Assembly (NCBI GenBank): GCA_013813945.1
Contig: JACCQV010000975.1
Span: 1 to 6,836 of the forward strand
DNA length: 6,836 nt
Origin: Deltaproteobacteria bacterium
Lineage (GTDB): Bacteria; Myxococcota_A; Polyangia; Haliangiales; Haliangiaceae
Direction: 5' to 3'
The notes beneath the pieces are model-generated. The model did not search any database and was not told where the DNA came from. It worked only from the letters and a program-made list of their open reading frames with translations. The number at the start of each line of letters is the position of its first letter. Position 1 is the first letter of the stretch. A program made the translations under genes and the position numbers. Shown here in pieces: positions 5,213 to 6,836 of this stretch.

Positions 5213-6715
5213 ATGGAGAGATCCACATCACGGTTTGGCCGGATCGCGCTCGCTGTGCTGCTCGCGAGCTGTGGCGGCAAGGACGACGGAGCGACGAAGG
5301 GCAAGGATGACGCCACCGTCGGGCCGCAGGTAGCTCCACTGGCCGTGCCGACGAGTGGCGTCGATCAGATCAAGCGTATGAACTTCGTTTATGGCGATGG
5401 CTATCCGGCGTTCGACAAGGCCACCGACGCCTACAAGAAGAAGGAGCTCGATGAGGCACGCAAGCTCGCGGAGCTCTCGATCGCCAAGGATCCGATGCAC
5501 CTCGATGCGCACTACTTGCTCGCGCGCGTCCTCGGTCAGGCGGGCGAACATGCAGCGGCGGTCGATCATCTCGTCACGGCACTCGCCGGTGACTACTGGC
5601 GCTACGGTCCGGGCCTCGCGAAGGACACCGAGCTAGGCGAGTTCATGTCGACGCCTCATGGGCAATCGATCGCCACCCTGGCGGGCAAGCTCCGCGACGA
5701 CTACGCGAAGCGGATCGCGAGCGGCCTCTGGGTAATCGGACGGCGCAGCTCGTTCAAGTGGCCCAAGGATCCGGGCGTGCAGCCGGCGACCAGCCGCGGC
5801 GAGCTCTACGCGTTCGATCGTGACTCTCGGCGCTACTTTCGCCTCACGCACACCGACCACAAGGTGGCCGCGTACGTGCGCGCAGCATCCGGCGCGGAGA
5901 TCGCGATCCTCGGCTTCGACAAGGTCAACCGTCCCAAGCTCGATCTTCCCTCGACGTTCGCGGCTGTCTGGGTCCAGGTGATCGAGACCAAGGAGTGGCA
6001 GCCGGTGGGCAAGAAGGTCGCGCTCGGCGCGGCGCGCGAGGTCAGCGTCGGCTACGGCGCCAATGATCAGCTGATCGTCACCGTCGACGGCGTGACCTCC
6101 GCGGTCGACCAGGCGAGCGGCAAGCTGAGCAAGGTCGAGACGCCTCCACCCGTCCCGCGCGCCGTGCTCACGATCGATGATGGTCGCCTCGTCCGCGCGG
6201 CGGACGGAATCATGGCGGCGTGGAGTGGCGAGCCAGCGACCGCGACGAGCCTGAAGGCAGGAGCAGGTGCGACGATCGCGATCCCCGAGTCGGGGGCGGC
6301 AGCGCAAGCATCGATCGCCGTGGCTCCGGGTGGCGCGCGCGTCGTATTCGCGACGGCGGTGGATCCGTGCGCAAAGACGACTGCACCCTCGCTGTACATC
6401 GCCGATGCGAAGACCGGCGTCACGCGGCACGTGCTGACTGCGCGCAGCCGGTTCGGCACGCGCTGGCTCGACGCGAACCTCGTCGCCTACGAGGACGGCG
6501 AAGGTGGAGTCCGCGTGTGGAACGCGGTGACCTCGCGCGAGGAGGTCAAGCTCGACAACAAACCAGGCATCGCGCTCGATGTGCTGTCGCTGTCATCGGC
6601 GCCGAGCTGCAAGCAGACCCCGGTCGTCGTGGATCCGGTAGGTGCAGGGTCCGCCGACGAGCCGCCACTCCCACCCGAGGAGCCGGCGTCCGGCCCCGTC
6701 ACGCAACCGAACTAA
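5213..6715 (+). CDS. Lipoprotein with TPR-like helices and a probable beta-propeller-like C-terminal region
   Basis: The protein has 500 residues, ATG at 5213, TAA at 6713-6715. The frame is open further upstream to 4973, but that part is antisense to the OmpA-type gene. The ATG at 5213 gives a proper lipoprotein signal: basic start (R3, R7, R10), hydrophobic core and the lipobox LASC with Cys20, followed by Gly-Gly-Lys. A Lys/Asp-rich linker follows (23-50). Residues about 63-128 contain paired helices of TPR type (YKKKELDEARKLAELSI with AKDP, then HLDAHYLLARVLGQAGEHAAAVDHL). The second half (about 195-465) is rich in short strands of the kind LYAFDRDSRRYFRLT, VVFATAVDP, SLYIADAKTG and VRVWNAVTSREEV, which look like WD40/TolB-type propeller blades; the blade count is unclear. 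Cys386 and Cys466 could pair. The tail (483-500) is Pro/Glu-rich. The N-terminal lipid anchor puts it in the envelope; a scaffold role is an inference. Confidence 0.87.
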   Translation: MERSTSRFGRIALAVLLASCGGKDDGATKGKDDATVGPQVAPLAVPTSGVDQIKRMNFVYGDGYPAFDKATDAYKKKELDEARKLAELSIAKDPMHLDAHYLLARVLGQAGEHAAAVDHLVTALAGDYWRYGPGLAKDTELGEFMSTPHGQSIATLAGKLRDDYAKRIASGLWVIGRRSSFKWPKDPGVQPATSRGELYAFDRDSRRYFRLTHTDHKVAAYVRAASGAEIAILGFDKVNRPKLDLPSTFAAVWVQVIETKEWQPVGKKVALGAAREVSVGYGANDQLIVTVDGVTSAVDQASGKLSKVETPPPVPRAVLTIDDGRLVRAADGIMAAWSGEPATATSLKAGAGATIAIPESGAAAQASIAVAPGGARVVFATAVDPCAKTTAPSLYIADAKTGVTRHVLTARSRFGTRWLDANLVAYEDGEGGVRVWNAVTSREEVKLDNKPGIALDVLSLSSAPSCKQTPVVVDPVGAGSADEPPLPPEEPASGPVTQPN

Positions 6716-6728
6716 CCCCAGAGTTCGG
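6707..6728 (+). terminator. Hairpin overlapping the stop codon of the TPR lipoprotein gene
   Basis: A perfect 7-base inverted repeat, CCGAACT (6707-6713) and AGTTCGG (6722-6728), encloses an 8-base loop and includes the first base of the TAA stop. The following CTGTGTTG is only modestly T-rich, so this is a weak intrinsic terminator at best. It could instead protect the 3' end of the mRNA. Confidence 0.4.
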
Positions 6729-6740
6729 CTGTGTTGATCC

Positions 6741-6775
6741 GGCGTTGGCGTAAGCGTAGGCGTCGGCGTAGGCGG
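6741..6775. repeat. Degenerate hexanucleotide tandem repeat (GGCGTA-like)
   Basis: Consecutive hexamers GGCGTT, GGCGTA, AGCGTA, GGCGTC, GGCGTA and a partial GGCGG run from 6741 to 6775. They fill the gap between two convergent genes and stop one base before the minus-strand stop codon at 6777-6779. No open frame explains them. They could be a slippage-prone microsatellite or have a role in the shared 3' ends. Confidence 0.8.
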
Positions 6776-6776
6776 C

Positions 6777-6836
6777 TCATGCGATCATCTTCGTCAGCAT
6801 CGAGACGATGCGGACCAGCAACGTGTGGCCGTCGGG
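6777..6836 (-). CDS. C-terminal end of a minus-strand gene entering from the right
   Basis: The frame is open from base 6836 down to TGA at 6777-6779 and gives 19 residues, PDGHTLLVRIVSMLTKMIA. It reads like a normal amphipathic C-terminal helix, and its third positions are mostly G or C, like the neighbours. The stretch is too short to assign a family. If real, the gene is convergent with the TPR lipoprotein gene across 61 bases. The open frame could also be chance. Confidence 0.5.
   Translation of the reverse strand, partial: PDGHTLLVRIVSMLTKMIA

Overview
The window is GC-rich DNA with short gaps and several GTG starts. Its protein content points to a predatory or social delta-proteobacterial lineage (Myxococcota, possibly near Kofleriaceae/Haliangium). 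That placement is an inference. It rests on a MYXO-CTERM-like C-terminal sorting signal, Asp/Ala/Pro/Val-rich low-complexity surface linkers, tandem lamin-tail-like repeats in a Cys-rich exported protein, and lipoproteins of myxobacterial style. No rRNA, tRNA, mobile element or CRISPR is visible.

Layout: (1) Bases 1-1139, plus strand: the 3' part of a gene for a repetitive, Cys-rich, lamin-tail-domain-like protein; its start lies before the window. (2) 1156-1728, minus strand, convergent with it at a 16-base gap: a small protein with a lipoprotein-type signal, a long Pro/Asp/Ala repeat stalk and a MYXO-CTERM-like tail. (3) 1729-1838: a non-coding gap with short inverted and direct repeats. 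(4) A minus-strand, operon-like set read from 5174 down to 1839: an OmpA/Pal-type lipoprotein, an unrecognised 508-residue soluble protein (22-base gap) and an unrecognised 402-residue soluble protein (5-base gap). (5) 5213-6715, plus strand, divergent from the OmpA gene across only 38 bases: a 500-residue lipoprotein with TPR-like helices followed by a probable beta-propeller-like region. (6) 6716-6836: a hairpin at the stop codon, a degenerate hexanucleotide repeat, and the last 19 codons of a minus-strand gene that enters from the right.

Four of the six substantial genes code for envelope or surface proteins. The two that do not (402 and 508 residues) form the most puzzling part. They are adjacent, tightly spaced, lack signals and membrane segments, and sit behind a peptidoglycan-binding lipoprotein. 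From memory, some of their sequence patterns recall the variable 'X' components of the FtsH- or MoxR-vWA ternary systems common in Myxobacteria. No ATPase or vWA gene lies inside the window, so this is only a hypothesis that a profile search could settle.
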